Source of the DNA: Cristatella mucedo
Taxonomy: Eukaryota; Bryozoa; Phylactolaemata; Cristatellidae
Assembly (NCBI GenBank): GCA_009760855.2
Contig: WPIO01000201.1
Location: 308,103 to 372,102 of the forward strand
Direction: 5' to 3'
DNA length: 64,000 nucleotides
Shown in pieces: positions 42,451 to 54,839 of this stretch (positions within the stretch are counted from its first letter, which is position 1; the number at the start of each line of letters is the position of its first letter). Position numbers and translations under genes: made by a program. The notes under the pieces were generated by a model, which did no database searches, was not told the DNA's origin, and was given only the letters and a program-made list of their open reading frames with translations.

Positions 42451-45400
42451 TTGCCGTTGGTATTTACAATGGCAAGTCAGAGATTAATTATCGGTCGCCT
42501 TAAATAACAGAACTTGGAACTCAGTTCAATTACAACGGAAATTCTACCGAGGCAGCATACATATGCTAAGAACAACGGAAATCATCAGATTAGTAGTAAT
42601 ACACGAATATTTTCACCAGCTGTAGGCACAGAGATGACTTCTCAATTCTTAGAGAAAGGTGCCTCTTTCTCTTTAATTCTTTCAAGTGAAATGTTTTGAT
42701 TTCAGTTGCAAGCAAAAGTCATTATTCGGTAGCAAGTTAAGTGAAGGCACGGTCGTTTAAAGAATGACAGCTTTAAGCACAAGATACCGACCCATGTTGT
42801 GTGGGTAGAGTAAGACTAGTAGTCCGACTAGCGTAGGAAACCACCCTCTGCAGGACCTGAACATATCAACTGGGTATTTAAGACAAAGACTCTACCAAAA
42901 CTCGATGGTTGTAGCTGCTGATCATTGTTTTTCTTTCTTATTCCTCTGCCAACAGTGAAGTGACTCGATTGTCATCAGGCTCATGACCCATTAATGGAAA
43001 CACGGAAATCGGAATCAGGCCAACACTAGTGAAGGAAGCAGATAGAGAGCCTGGAGAAGTAAAGAAGCATGACACACTACTGTTAGTGGCGGTTACATGT
43101 TTCCTCTTCAACTAGGAGAGGCGGGAAATTCGTAGGAATAAGTAGCACGACTCTACAGCAGTGAGAGATGGAGGGCTGGATTGTGAGAGACGGGGAGTAA
43201 ATAAAACGGTAAGTGCATGAAATGAGCAAGTTGACGTGGAAATCGGATAATTTTATGGTAGATTTTGAGGATTGAGCGGTATGAAAGTATTTAGAATAGG
43301 TAATGGCAAGTAAAGAGAGCAAGTTGTGCATGCAGACAGAAGAAAGGAGAGTGTGTGTGTGAGAGAGAGAAAGACTAATCACCAGCCGAGTTGCCAAACA
43401 GCAGCCCAATTCCAATAGTTAGTGACAAAGAATGATGTGAATAGATCACCTCGAGTCAGTACTGAATGGCTAAATACATAATGGGGCAGAAGAAAGAGTA
43501 AAACGAAGGTAGAAAAGGGAGAGAGCGAAAGTGGGCCAGTAAAAGAGATATTGAAACCGTGTCGGAAGCCGCGATAACAATGAGGCTTTGCTTTGGAGTA
43601 CGGAACCGGAGGAAAAGAGGTAAGGAGAGGGAAAGGATCGGGACAGAGGTTAAGTTAGAAAGGATGTTGAGTAAGAGATTGGGTGAGAGAGTAACATGGA
43701 GGAGGGAAGACACGAAAGGAAAGCGAGTCAACTTGGTAGGGTTATCAGTTAGGAAAAGACCGGACGGAATTTGGCTGTGAATCAGGAGCGTCTAAAATAG
43801 TATTTTCTGGTAGATCCAGAAAAAACTATTGCACCGCTCAAACGATTGGTTTGCCTCTCTCCGTCCTAAGTATAGTTTTTCAATTTGCACTACTTAAAGA
43901 TCTGTTTATCACCTTAGAGATGATCCTTGGTTGTGTCACGTTTTTAATAGGAACAATCACTCGTCAGTAGAACACTGGAAAATATTTTTTATTACCTGGC
44001 TTCTGATTAGAGGTCACAGTCACGTACCAATTCGAGATCATTAGCATAAGGTCACACTGTGCTCGCTTATCCATTCTACAGATTTCCACTGAAAAATTAA
44101 GCTACATCTCCTTGTAATACTGGAACCACATTCCGGTATACCCCGGTGGCAGGTCAGCTCATCGTTGCCCACGCATTGCTCTAGCCTCAGTATTCGGCAT
44201 ACCAGGGTCGCCGCGGTTGAGCCGAAGCAAGCAGTAAGAGCTGGCGGCTGAGTTGGGCGTAATTGGAGATGCACTTTGAATCAGCTCTGGTCCTGCTGTT
44301 AATAAACTTAAAGCTCGGAGTGACCGAGGCTCATAGTGTGACTTAGCCGTCTCCCAGTACAAAGAGAGAGAATAAACCCTTTTAGTGGCCTCAGCACCAT
44401 ATACACATTATTCCTCTGCTGATAAAGAATTAATTTCTAAACGGCCCAGTCTCTACTGGCACACCACCGGAAACCTGTTGGTAAGCTTATAATGGAGTGC
44501 CCGGAAGCTCAGGCAGCCTCACAGTGAGAACCGACGTTTTCACTGATGCAGCTGCAGTAAGCTAAGAGAAAGTGCTCCAGAAGCTGAATGCAGAAGCTGG
44601 TGGCTTTCTCATGTTCTGGTAGCCAACCAACATTCCATTGTGCGTGTCGGCAGCTGCGGACAGGGCGAGCTGTTGTTTCTGCGTGATTTCGATGATTCCT
44701 GCTGGTAACTTTCGAAAGATGTAAATTGCAATGCACATCACAAATCAGCATTCGCATCGTCAGTTGGCGTCCAGAAGCTAGCCTCGCTCGAGTGGCAGCA
44801 GCCAGGTGCAGCCACCTCTCCCGGGGCCACCAGACGTGATATGGTATGATGTGCCTTCAGAGCATCAAAATGCAGTATCCGGGAAGCCGAGAGGATAGGC
44901 CATGGTGTGTTTGCACCCCAAGAGGGTGGGGGCAAGCAAGGGTCGCTAGCTGCTGAGCCACTGCCGGTGATGGCGTGGGTGCATGCAGGCACCAGTGCCA
45001 TGTTTAGATCGTGGGTGTCAACTTCTACATTCGAGCGATTTATGGAGGCGGACGTAACATGGTGCTAGGCATAATGACGCCATTCACACAGAGAGATCGC
45101 GAATCGCGGCCGAGTGGACCCTCGACTGCTGCAAATTGATAGCCATGTTGATACCGTGCAGCTTAGGACCCATGGTGGCCGCTTGCGAAGGATGCAAATC
45201 TCTCTATCCGCAATCCCAATTGCTTGGTGTATCACACCAAGCCGAAGCAGTAGCGAGCCCCAACCCGCTCTGCAAACACGGGGTAGGGCGTTGCGCTGCC
45301 CCCAAGGAAATGCTTTGTATTAACAACTGTTCATCATTAAAACGGGGTCCGAGCAGCTTTACGGACAGGCGGTGGTGTCATGGCTCATCGCAATTGCGGC

Positions 45401-45639
45401 GGCTTCCCATGGCTGGTGAAGGTGACGGCCTCCCAAATCCCATATGTCAGGCAGGTGATAGGGTGCTTCTCACTCTCGCTCATTAGCTCATGTGCTTGCC
45501 GTACGTGCAAGCCACTTGGAGGCGGCTATCATAGTACTTTACCACGGGGTGGCATCAACAGTCGCTTGCATAGGATGGTTGCCTGCAGCGACTTCTGCTA
45601 ACGGCCGCCAGACAGGGGTGCTACCGCCGCACCGGGCGC
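42451..45639. other. Largest unassigned stretch
   Basis: No repeat family of this window is recognised here. At 43330-43380 a short GT/GA run, and at about 43490-43760 a purine-rich tract, give Arg/Glu/Lys-rich (plus) and Ser/Leu-rich (minus) frames. From about 44000 the sequence becomes GC-richer. Frames of 82-116 codons at 44509-45486 show no motif. Confidence 0.4.
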
Positions 45640-46020
45640 AGAATTAACTGGAAAGCAGCCAAATCTGGTCGGATGGGAGTCGTGCTAGTATCGCACAGGG
45701 CACGCGTCAGGCGACGGACGGCATTGGGCTTGACCTAGTTTTGGTGCAGTCGTGCTGGGAGTGCTACCGAGGGCTCAGTCTCAGGCGAGGCAACAGGGGG
45801 GAGGGGTGGGGCATGCATTCGACGGCTTACCAGCGGTCGGATCGAGAGCAAGGTCGGCCGATAGTCGGCCGGATGTCGCCTGGGCTCCACTTATTCGCCG
45901 GCCGACATTTAATGTTCGGGCCTTTGTCAGGTGGTGTGGGGATGCAGCCGGCGAGCCGTCGGCTGGAGTCAGCTTTCGCTAAAATAGATCCAGAGGCTAA
46001 CTCTGGACCCAGTCACGTGA
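45640..46020 (+). repeat. Repeat V, copy 1
   Basis: GC-rich. GCATGCATTCGACGGCTTAC (45810), the AAGGTCGGCCGATAGTCGGC block and the GGTGTGGGGATGCAGCCGGC block correspond in order to 52216-52370. A palindromic GGCCGA...TCGGCC lies inside. Confidence 0.55.
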
Positions 46021-47392
46021 CCGCGTTCGAGTCTTCTAGAACCTGCCGGCTGAGCCGATTGTGTAATCGGCTGACGTCACGGATCAGGTAATCCCAAGGC
46101 AAATTCTGACTGGTCCCCGACGTTGTCCACACCCTAAATAGAGCCAGCGCCACGGCTAGGACGCCATTGTGTTCGCCACTCGAGAAGGCCATGCTTGCCG
46201 ACAGTCTTGCTTGTGGAAAGGAGCCGTAAGTCGGGGCTGCTAAGGCTGTGACATACATTTGTCCTTATCCGGCGATTTGGGACTCTCTTCGAAGAATCAC
46301 AGGAGGACCGGTCGTGGCTGAAGGACCAACGTGCATGATTACTGTGTGGCGGTACTTAAATTTGTTCATTGAACATTGTTCAGTTTGCGTCTTGCTTTTG
46401 GCGGTAACGTGAGCAATCAACGCCAGATAGCGAGTTGTGGCTCCACGCTTTATAGGGCAGGGGTGATCGCGGATACTTGAGAGAGTTGATGCATCCGAGC
46501 CCCCAAGCCATCCAAGGATGTGAAGCTTCGGCTTTGCTTCAGCAGAACGTTCGTATCGAGGCAACGAATGGAACTTCGACGGTCTTGGCAGGTTCGTGAA
46601 AGTCTTTTTGAGTTGCTAAGTGCGCCGCATGCTCAGTGGAGCCTTAGTTAGACGCAATCACCCTCCACCGCTGATCGCCGTTCAGCCAACGTACACCGTT
46701 TGTGCTTGACCGCCGACATATGTAAGAAAACTGCACGAGAAGCAGTGACCACACCCGTCTCCGTCGGCACTTTAATGATACAGCCCAAACTCGCCAGCCG
46801 ACAGTTTTTAGCCGAAGAGAAAATTGAAACAGCAGCCAGAGAGATCGCTTGCCGGTTTCTATTCTTGTTTCATATCCAACGAAGCTTGCTGGTCGGCGCA
46901 TATGAAGCTAACAACTCCGTGGGCTTGCCTTCTCGTATGCTGGTGTAAGCCACCAGTATCTGACCGGCGAAACAAAGGTTACTGGCAAAACATAGCTGAG
47001 CAAACCTAGCCACGGTATGTGTCGACTGAAGAGCACGGACATACGTCATTCTTGTGCGGATCTTTTTCGTGCTCCCTGCACTATGCATGCACGTCCAATT
47101 TACAAACGGTAAAAGCTTGTTGCTTGAGAACCAAGGCGACATGTTGGGTACTGCCGGGAGCGCCGTCGTTATGTCAAGCATGATGGTTCCCCTGCCCCGC
47201 ACTTATATCTCATATCTTTTCCAGAGGTAGAGCACCTCATTGGTCAGAGCTCAAGAATGAAAGTATGTGCTCTTCTATGAGGATGTAAGTATCCAATAGT
47301 AAACGGGAGGCTGTTGCCCCGTAGCCCTTCTCAGCTGCTGGCCGTAACCTATTGATCCCGAGCACTCCTTCGCTTCGTCCACGGATCTGTGA
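46021..47392. other. Unassigned sequence
   Basis: GC-rich to about 46600. Frames of up to 110 codons without motifs. No repeat recognised. Confidence 0.35.
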
Positions 47393-47530
47393 AATAATAA
47401 AATAATAATGCACTTGATAAAGCACCCTCAGAGAACTTAATCTCTTTCTAGGCGCTTGAGATTTGCTACAAAGGGAAATGCAATTAGATGGTAAGTAAAA
47501 TCATGCCTGATAAACCACATGAATTCGCTC
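47393..47530 (-). mobile_element. Family A 3' tail only
   Basis: Antisense AAT tail, intact hairpin (GCACCCTCAGAGAACTTAAT...GGCGC) and about 70 bases of 3' UTR to the CATGAAT position. Confidence 0.85.
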
Positions 47531-48016
47531 ATACGACGGCCTCTGTATCACCCGGGGGTTCAAAACTAGATCCGTGAAGATGCTTGCCGTAATCTAACGT
47601 AATAGTTATGCCTTATTTAACTGAATGTTCTTTTTCTGCTTAAGGTTTGATCAGCCAGAAATAGAAAAATTCGACAAGACACAGCAACTTCAAACCAAAA
47701 CCTTTTTGATTGGCGACGACCCATGATAAGTCGATGTTTTGCAGGTATTCCACTTTCAATTGAAACATCTACACTTCAATGAATGGACTTGTCTGTCTGC
47801 TTGAGTAGCCATTTTGGGACGGCTTTGGTAAGTCAACCAGAATATGCCTAGCCACTTGCCACCTCTAATGTCAATTTCTGCCATTCCTATTTACCTCGAT
47901 TTGGCTCTAGTGTATTCTGCGACTGTGACGTTGGTAGCTGCATGGCTGTTGTTGGGTGCTAGCCATGTGACGTCGAATACTGGTGAGTTGGTAGCATTCG
48001 ATGTACATGGCGAGTG
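47531..48016. other. Unassigned sequence
   Basis: GGGGGTTCAAAACTAG at 47553 faintly resembles a B box. No other sign of a SINE. Confidence 0.3.
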
Positions 48017-48206
48017 GTGAGCCGTGATGGCACACTAGGTAAGGCGGTTGCTTTCACGACCTAGGTCCCGAGTTCGTGGGTTCAGTTCCTGCGGTGGGCG
48101 ATTCTATATCGCCACTGCTAGCAGTGGTGATAGCCATAAAAGGATCTTCTGTTGCTATACAAAAAGAGGCTGTTTAATCAGCTAGGATTTATTTATTATT
48201 TATTTA
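48017..48206 (+). mobile_element. SINE S1, best copy
   Basis: Head GTGAGCCGTGATGGC, A box TGGCACACTAG at 48028-48038 (fits TRGYNNANNNG exactly), and B-box GGTTCAGTTCC at 48079-48089. The body is GCCACTGCTAGCAGTGGTGA, which holds a short inverted repeat. The 3' hairpin is GGCTGTTTAATCAGCTAGG. The tail is made of TTTA and TTAT units to 48206. It should be transcribable by pol III if chromatin allows. It is not a tRNA gene, because the acceptor and T stems do not pair. Confidence 0.92.
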
Positions 48207-48964
48207 CATGGTTCCCATACTGCAAGAGAAAAGCACGACGATGATGCACCTGCCTAAAATGCGAATCTGCTCTGCAGGTGGGCATGCTAGTGCCAGTGCA
48301 TACGATTTAAAGACGCCGGGCTCAGCCAGTTATTATTTCGGAGAATACACGAGCTATCATTTCGTTATCACTAGAAGCTCTACCTACTGGGCAACTTCCA
48401 AGCCAGAGGACCGTGCCTGCTCTAATGTTGACGAATACGAGGTGCTCGCACTACAGTTACCTTCTCTTTATAGAGGATGTTAATTTTCTTAATGTCTGTG
48501 GAATGCCAGCAGCAACATCTCGGTTTTTCAGAGCTTGGGTGTCTTGTTGTGGCATCCTTCATTACGGGAGACCGCTTTCCAGGATTATAGGAAAAAATTA
48601 TTTTTTAAAGCATCTTGAGGTGTAAAGTTAGGGCCATGCAAGCTCATTAAATTTCTAAACCAAGTTGATTGCCAGCACTAAGCCAGCTCACCGAAGCATC
48701 GTTCGTTACAAACTCGATGCGGTTTAATGCTAACTCACCGGTTTTTGCCACTATCTCTGCATCATGGACCTCAGGCCCCAGAAAGGAGTGTAGCTGAGAT
48801 TTGATTGAGGGTCTTCAGGTCAGTCTGACATAGGTAGCCCACAACAGTGACAGAAGCTGTCGCTGCCAGAAATTGCTGCCACTCAATTACGTTAACATGC
48901 AGCAGCACAGGCGATTGGGGGACAGCCGCATTTATACTGAGGTACTGCATAAGGGCATGTTTTA
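48207..48964. other. Unassigned sequence
   Basis: A 91-codon frame at 48208-48483 (plus) has no recognised motif. No repeat recognised. Confidence 0.35.
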
Positions 48965-51440
48965 AGTACTCAGGCAGTACTTCAGTGTGAATGTCGTTGC
49001 CAAGAAGGCACCCCTGACTTCTACCGGGTCCCTCTCCCTGATTACCTGGGAGGTGGTACCTGCTGACCAACCTTGCTGCCTCGTGGTCCCTGTGGCATTC
49101 ACGTGATTCCCGTGGATGTCACGATGTTCCGTTTGCTCTCGTGTTGTATTCATTGCAGTCGCGTTGTATCCCACGCTGTCAGGTGGACCTGCGTGCTGTG
49201 TGGTTCTCTTAGCTATGGCGTGCTTCAGTGGTCTGTCGCACATTGCTCTCACTGTTGCGAGCTCCTTCTCACGGCTGTGTGCTCCCCATTTATTGTCATA
49301 CGCTTTGCCTTGCTGCTGAATGATATACCTTGCGGCCGAGTGCTCCTGCATTTGAGGTCCACGACTAAAGGATCTTACAGATCATGCGAAAGAACAACTT
49401 GGAACCCTACGTTGATGCTGGATTTGTTGCCACTGCATACTGGCTTCAGTCGGGCAGCACACCACGGCCCTCAGCCGTGTTGCGAGTGTGCGGTTATGGC
49501 TACCTAGAGGGCTGATTGTCTGCGGTGTCGTTATCTTATCTTCACTGGAAGAAACGTATACTGACTTCCGTGCAAAGATTGCCCGTTTGGCCGGAATTTC
49601 GTTGCTTTGCTTGCATTACCATCTGCCATGCAGGAAAGCCGCCAATAGAGGGTCGCACCAGCAGCTGCGCTCGAACTCTACTAGTCACAACAGCGAGCCA
49701 TTTCTGCTTCAGCACTGCCGGCCAGAGAGTTGAGGTTTAACCGCATGCCATGCTCTAGCTTATGGGGGGAGAGCTAATGCAGCAGCTACAGGTCACCACT
49801 GTCGTACTGAAAGCGTGATAGTGGATCTATTTTGCAGACCGGTGAGTGCTGGGAAAAACATAGAATCAGGTCAATGAAAGGTGCAATAACCTGAAGAGGA
49901 GCTGCGGTTGCAGCACCAGATGCAGCATTTTGTGTGCAGCCCATCTGTAGAATCTCTTCACTTTTTTTTTGTAGAATACAAGTGCCTGGAAACGCCCTTT
50001 GACAGGTCAGCACACGACTCGAGTTAGCAGGAGTGGTTGCCGAAGACGTAATTTCTGGCATTCGCTGTGCTGCTTGTCACATGCAGCACAATTAATGGAA
50101 ATTTTTGTATTGTTTATATTATTTATATTGTTTATTTACATTGAAAATTAAAAAAAATTGAATGCTAACAATTTTTCAGCAGTATTTTCGTCTCTTTCAG
50201 ATGTGCAGCCAGTGGATAATGGGCGATAACGCCTCTGCTGCGACGTGTAGGAAGTTAGTTAAAAGTTCGAGGTTGGCTTATATAAACAGCCATCACTAGT
50301 CGTAATTCTAGTCAGTGTAAGCTTTGCAGATGATTAATCGCTTGCTTACAAAATGTGCTCTGAATTTTACAGTTCGTCTGATGGATCTAATGAAATGAGC
50401 TTGAGAGCGAAATGAGCGCCGAGTAGCACAAAAGCGAGAGGCCAAGGCACGATCGTTAAATTCGGCAAGTATGTCGTCGCTCTGACAGTACCTCACACTG
50501 AATTGGCATGTAAGGTGAGAGGCGCTTGACCGAGTGGCAGGTGACCTTGCTAGCAAGCTCAAAGCGCCGGTTGCCTCCCACACTTCAGCTGCTTCCAACT
50601 CTCACAGCTAATTAACAATGGATCGCTTAATGCCATTGTTTCATGCTAGAAGGCTTTTGCTTTAAGCATACATGTGCCGTTCAGCCTTAGGTTGACTGGT
50701 TTTTTAGTAACCTACTTGCAGGTCTGCCTCTCCTTAGACACATCATCGTGGTTGCCTAAGTAATCTGCCTTTTCTTTGCTAATGATGCCCTTACATAGGC
50801 AAAGGAAGCTGAGCGATGACTGTGAGATAGAGGAAAGCTAGCATACATTGACGAGCTAGCGTACTCCTATTTCACACTCATAGTTCCAGCATTATTGCTA
50901 AGTCCGAAGCGAGTCGTTCAGTCGTGGCCACTCCAGGTAATGCTGCCGTTCGTGATTGAATTTTAATGATTTGTCAGTATGAAGCAGCATGCAAACGTCG
51001 GGTAAGCTTCACGTGTACGTTTACTGAGCTAGCGACGCTAAGTTTCCTAGTCTAGCGATTGGCCTTTCATGAATTTTTGATAAGATACGAAGCTTAAAAC
51101 CTCAGAATAACCCTGCGTAGTTTGCCCAGCAATCAATTGATGCTGTTTTATTATTCTCCCATCTCTCGGCTTTTTATCATCAGCACTTTTTCTTAGCGAA
51201 ATTTGACAACTAAATAATGCTTACTCTGTTATGGTATTCGTGATCGTCTGACTTGGACCCCCATTGACTGTCGCGAGTGCTTGAAGCTGTAGAAGCCTCG
51301 TCGTGCTACAAATAAGAGTTAGAAATGTGCTAGAGTGACGTCGGATTATTTCGCGTACTTCTAGCTCACAGTCGTCGCACAAGCTTTTCAAACAATGCAG
51401 AGCTTTAATGAACACTCTCGTTTGTGGTTGCATCATATCC
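48965..51440 (+). repeat. Repeat Y, copy 1 (about 2.5 kb)
   Basis: Colinear with 54840-57070 and, in two blocks, with 52455-52745 and 53146-54000. Key blocks: GATTACCTGGGAGGTGGTAC (49040), TATTCATTGCAGTCGCGTTG (49147), the CCTCAGCCGTGTTGCGAGTG block (49470), the ACCACTGTCGTACTGAAAGC block, the GCTAGCAAGCTCAAAGCGCC block (50549), the TGTGCCGTTCAGCCTTAGGT block (50671), CTCATAGTTCCAGCATTATT (50878), and GAGCTAGCGACGCTAAGT (51027). No conserved frame and no terminal repeats recognised. It may be a non-autonomous element or a segmental duplication unit. Confidence 0.8.
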
Positions 51441-52059
51441 CTTACTGCTTCATGCTGTTGCTCATGCTGCTGCTGCTATCTTTTTTGCTGCTGCCACTGC
51501 TGCTACTGATTTGGCAGCTGGCCATCTTTTCAGCCACCTCGAGTTATCTTAGCCGCGAACCCTGCCTGCCCTGTAGTGCCTTGCCTGCTCCCTGCCATAG
51601 CTCGTCTTTCTACCTCGCCTACCTCTTATTTCTTGGTCGACTCATATGCCATGGTCACCCCTGCCTTCCCAGCCATTTAATTCACCCGAGCTGACTCAGT
51701 CGTCTTGGTTACTTTAGCTGCATCGTTTAGCCAACGCATTCGTGGCCGCAGCCTTGATCATCTTTGCTTGCTACAACCACAACCTCAACCACAACTTCCA
51801 CAGCCTTCTTCACCACCTAATGTTCCACACCAGTTACTACTTTCTCATCAACCTCATATGCCACATCTGAAGCCGCATCCCTTGCCCCCTAACCTGTGTC
51901 TTTCCTGCATATAGTACTTTTCTGTTTAGGATAATTATTTGCTGGAGTTATAGTGATGCTTTTACTCCAACTTTGCTCACACTATTCTTACCTCCACAAC
52001 GCTAGTGAGTTATTTGTAGTAGTTAATATAGGCACTACCCAATAAACATGATGCTGTGC
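51441..52059. other. Low-complexity and unassigned sequence
   Basis: CTG-rich around 51445-51520 (Leu-rich frame) and a CAACCTCAACCACAACTT-like patch near 51783 (Pro/Gln-rich frame). No gene supported. Confidence 0.4.
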
Positions 52060-52375
52060 TACAAAGACCACCAGATCATGCATTGGTTATCGAAGCTTGC
52101 TAAGTTCGGTGCGCTCATGCTGCGGCATGACTACCAAATTAAACTGTGGTGACTCATTCAGCTGCTCATCACGGAATGCTTGCTTTCTTGAGGCGACAGT
52201 TAAGCTACATGGGGACATGCATGCGACGGCTTGGCCACCATTGGCCCGAGAACGAGGTCTGCCTACGGTCGACCGAATGTCTACTCGACTGCACTTAGCC
52301 ATGAGCCGATCTCTAATGTACCGTGTGCTGCCCTGTGCTGTGGGGGTTGGTGGCGCCGGCGGGCCGTAAACTTGG
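52060..52375 (+). repeat. Repeat V, copy 2
   Basis: Diverged partner of 45640-46020: the CATGCATGCGACGGCTTGGC block (52217), the AACGAGGTCTGCCTACGGTC block, and GGTGGCGCCGGCGGGCC (52349). It lies just upstream of a repeat Y copy. Confidence 0.5.
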
Positions 52376-52454
52376 TGGAAGTGGCTAAATCTGCTTCCGG
52401 CTAGCGACCGCTTCTGAAGCTTCTTGAACCCGCAGGTTTAGCCGACCGTTTACT

Positions 52455-52745
52455 TCTGTGTGAATGCCGTTGCCGACACTGCACGCCTGACTGCTACCGG
52501 GCCCCTCTCCGTGATTACCTGGGAAGTGGTACCAGCTTACCAACCTTGCTGCCTAGTGGTCGGTTTGGCAGTCACGTGACTCCCATGGATGCAGTGTGGT
52601 TCCGTTAGCTCTCATATTGTATTGTTGTATTCATTGCAATCGCGTTAGATCTCATGCTGTCTTGTTGTCCTCAGTGTTGTAAGGTGGTTCTCTTTGCTAT
52701 TGCATGCTTCAGCGTAATTTCACTGATATTTGCAAATGATAGCTT
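52455..52745 (+). repeat. Repeat Y, copy 2, left block
   Basis: Matches 48980-49215: GATTACCTGGGAAGTGGTAC (52514), CCAACCTTGCTGCCTAGTGG (52540), GTATTCATTGCAATCGCGTT (52627). It ends at the AAT tail of an antisense family A copy. Confidence 0.85.
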
Positions 52746-52746
52746 C

Positions 52747-53145
52747 ATAATAATAATAAAAATAATAATTCCCTTGATATAGCGCCATCAGAGAACTTAA
52801 TCTCTCTAGGCGCTTTACATTTGCTGTAAAGTGAAATGCAATTGAATGGTAAGTAAAATTATGCTTGGAAAACAAACGAAATGAATAATATGGTTAGGGC
52901 TGACATGCACAGGGTCAGCATGCAAATGTGGTTAGTGGCAGCATGTACAGTGTCAGCACGCATAAGCACATCAAAGACGAATCACAGGGACCCACTAAAT
53001 GCTGTCCTAAATAGGTGTGTTTTTAGGTTCCTTTTAAATGTGGTCAGGTCAGGGGATGTTCTGACACAGGTCGGAAGGCTGTTCTAGGCTTTGGGAGCAT
53101 ATGAACTAAATGCACGGTCTCCAAAGGATTTAAGGTTGGTATGAA
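52747..53145 (-). mobile_element. Family A 3' UTR copy inside repeat Y
   Basis: Antisense, with an AAT tail, an intact hairpin missing a few bases (AGCGCCATCAGAGAACTTAA...TAGGCGC), and the 3' UTR up to GGTCTCCAAAGGATTTAAGG. It is little diverged and fills exactly the gap between the two blocks of Y copy 2. Confidence 0.92.
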
Positions 53146-54000
53146 GCATGCACGTGCCGTTCAGCCTTCGCTTGACTAATGTTCTGATAGCTCTTTGCTG
53201 GCCTGCCTCACCTTAAATGCATTAGCCTGTTGGCCTAAGTAATCTGCTTTTTTATTTGCTAATGATGCACTTACATAGGATGAAGAAGCTGAGCGATGAG
53301 TGTGAGATAGAGGAAAGCTAGCGTACATTGTGCAGCTAGTGTACTCCTATTTCACACTCCTAGTTCCAGCATTATTGCTAAGTGACCGCCGATTAGTAGA
53401 GTCCTGGCCACTTCAGGCAATGCTGTCGTTCTTGATTGAATTGTAATGGTTTGTCAGCATGAAGCAGCATGTAAAAACGCCCGGTAAGCCTCACTCATAC
53501 GTTTACTGAGCTAGCGACGCTAAGTAAATAAGTCTAGTGATTGGCTTCTCATGAATTTATGATAGGATACGAAGCTTAAACCTCAGACTAACCCTGCGTA
53601 CCTTGCCTTCCTTGAGCCTTCTTTAAAAGGGCAGCTTCGGCATTCATAGCATTGCCTTACTCAGCACCAGTGGCTGACGATCTTTCCAGGACTTTCTATT
53701 AGCCCTACGAGGACCTTCTTCTGTCACTGCAGTCACCTGCTGCTGTTTTGTTATTCTCCAATCTCTTCCGTTTTAATTCTTAACACTTTTTTTTGCGAAA
53801 TTACACAACTAAAAATTGCTCACACTGTTGCGGCAATCGGGAACATGTGACCTGAATCACCATTGACTGTCATGAATGATTTTAGCTGTACTAGCCTCGT
53901 TGTGGTACTAGTGGGATCTATAAATATGCTATGGATCATGTCATGTACTTCTAGCTCTTAGTCGTCGTACAAGCGTTTACAAAAACGCCGAGCTTGCCTG
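53146..54000 (+). repeat. Repeat Y, copy 2, right block
   Basis: Matches 50660-51400: GTGCCGTTCAGCCTTCGCTT (53154), GATGAGTGTGAGATAGAGGA-like text (53297), CTCCTAGTTCCAGCATTATT (53358), GAGCTAGCGACGCTAAGTAA (53508). It holds an extra insert around 53605-53740 absent from Y1. Confidence 0.88.
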
Positions 54001-54839
54001 CGGGTCTTCCTTGTGTGTGGGTGGTACCAACCATCTTCAGCTTTGGCTATATAAGGGATAAAGTCGGCTGCTGCAATAGCGATTGGTACTTGAGCAATTC
54101 AATGCAAATTACCATGTGTGCAGAATTGTGAGCCTATGCATACGACGTGCTCCGTTAAGCTCATGTCGCATGTCTAGTCTCCGGATGCTGCACAACAGAG
54201 CGGCGATTATTGGATAGGGCACAAAGCCAGTGCGGATGTGTTTCTGACAAAGGGTTGCACGTGATTGCGACTTCAGCAGCTGCACATGTTTTTCAGAGAT
54301 CTAAGCAGTGTCTCAGTCGCTTTTCGTATCGCTGCAATTACGATCACCCGAGCATCGTGCAGTCAGCACGAACTAGAGCAGCTGAGCAATACCCACTATT
54401 GCATTTGGTGCAAGGTATGCATTTCTACGCTAATACCTTGCAAGTCTACATAGTCTTGCTTTACGCTGATTCTATGTCGAGGGATCGACGTTGATACCTT
54501 CTTTCGGCCTTAGCAAATAGAGATGTGCTTCATGCTTCCGGCGTCTGCTGCAAGCTTTCTCTTACTGTTGCATGATATCCTTTGCTGGCAGTACGTCTCT
54601 TTTTTGCTCCTACATGCTCCCCTTGGTTCTGCTTGCTCTGCCTTGACGCTGCATTTTCCCTTACTGCTGCACCCTCTTAGTAGCTGTTGCATGCTCTCTC
54701 ATACTGCTGTATGATCTCACTTGCTGCCACATCTTCTACCTTGATGCTGTATTCTCCCCCTTGCAGCCCCCTGGTCGCCCTGGCTGCTGCATGATCCCAG
54801 CTGTCAGCTTGTCTTGCTACTCGAAGCTCTAACTGCTGC
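54001..54839. other. Unassigned sequence
   Basis: Pyrimidine-rich with repeated TGCTGCATG-like words after 54530, perhaps the diverged left flank of Y copy 3. No gene seen. Confidence 0.35.

Noticed and set aside
43456..43780. Arg/Lys/Glu-rich plus frame and Ser/Leu-rich minus frame
   Set aside because: A purine-rich tract gives both frames at once. No further coding sign.
45114..45982. Several overlapping frames of 69-116 codons
   Set aside because: GC-rich sequence has few stop codons. Frames overlap in all phases without motifs.
48017..48095. tRNA gene
   Set aside because: A and B boxes are present, but the acceptor and T stems do not pair, and the same head recurs in many copies with a SINE body and TTTA tail.
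51395..51914. Leu-rich and Pro-rich frames
   Set aside because: CTG-rich and CAACC-type low complexity, no conserved domain, no supporting splice or start context.
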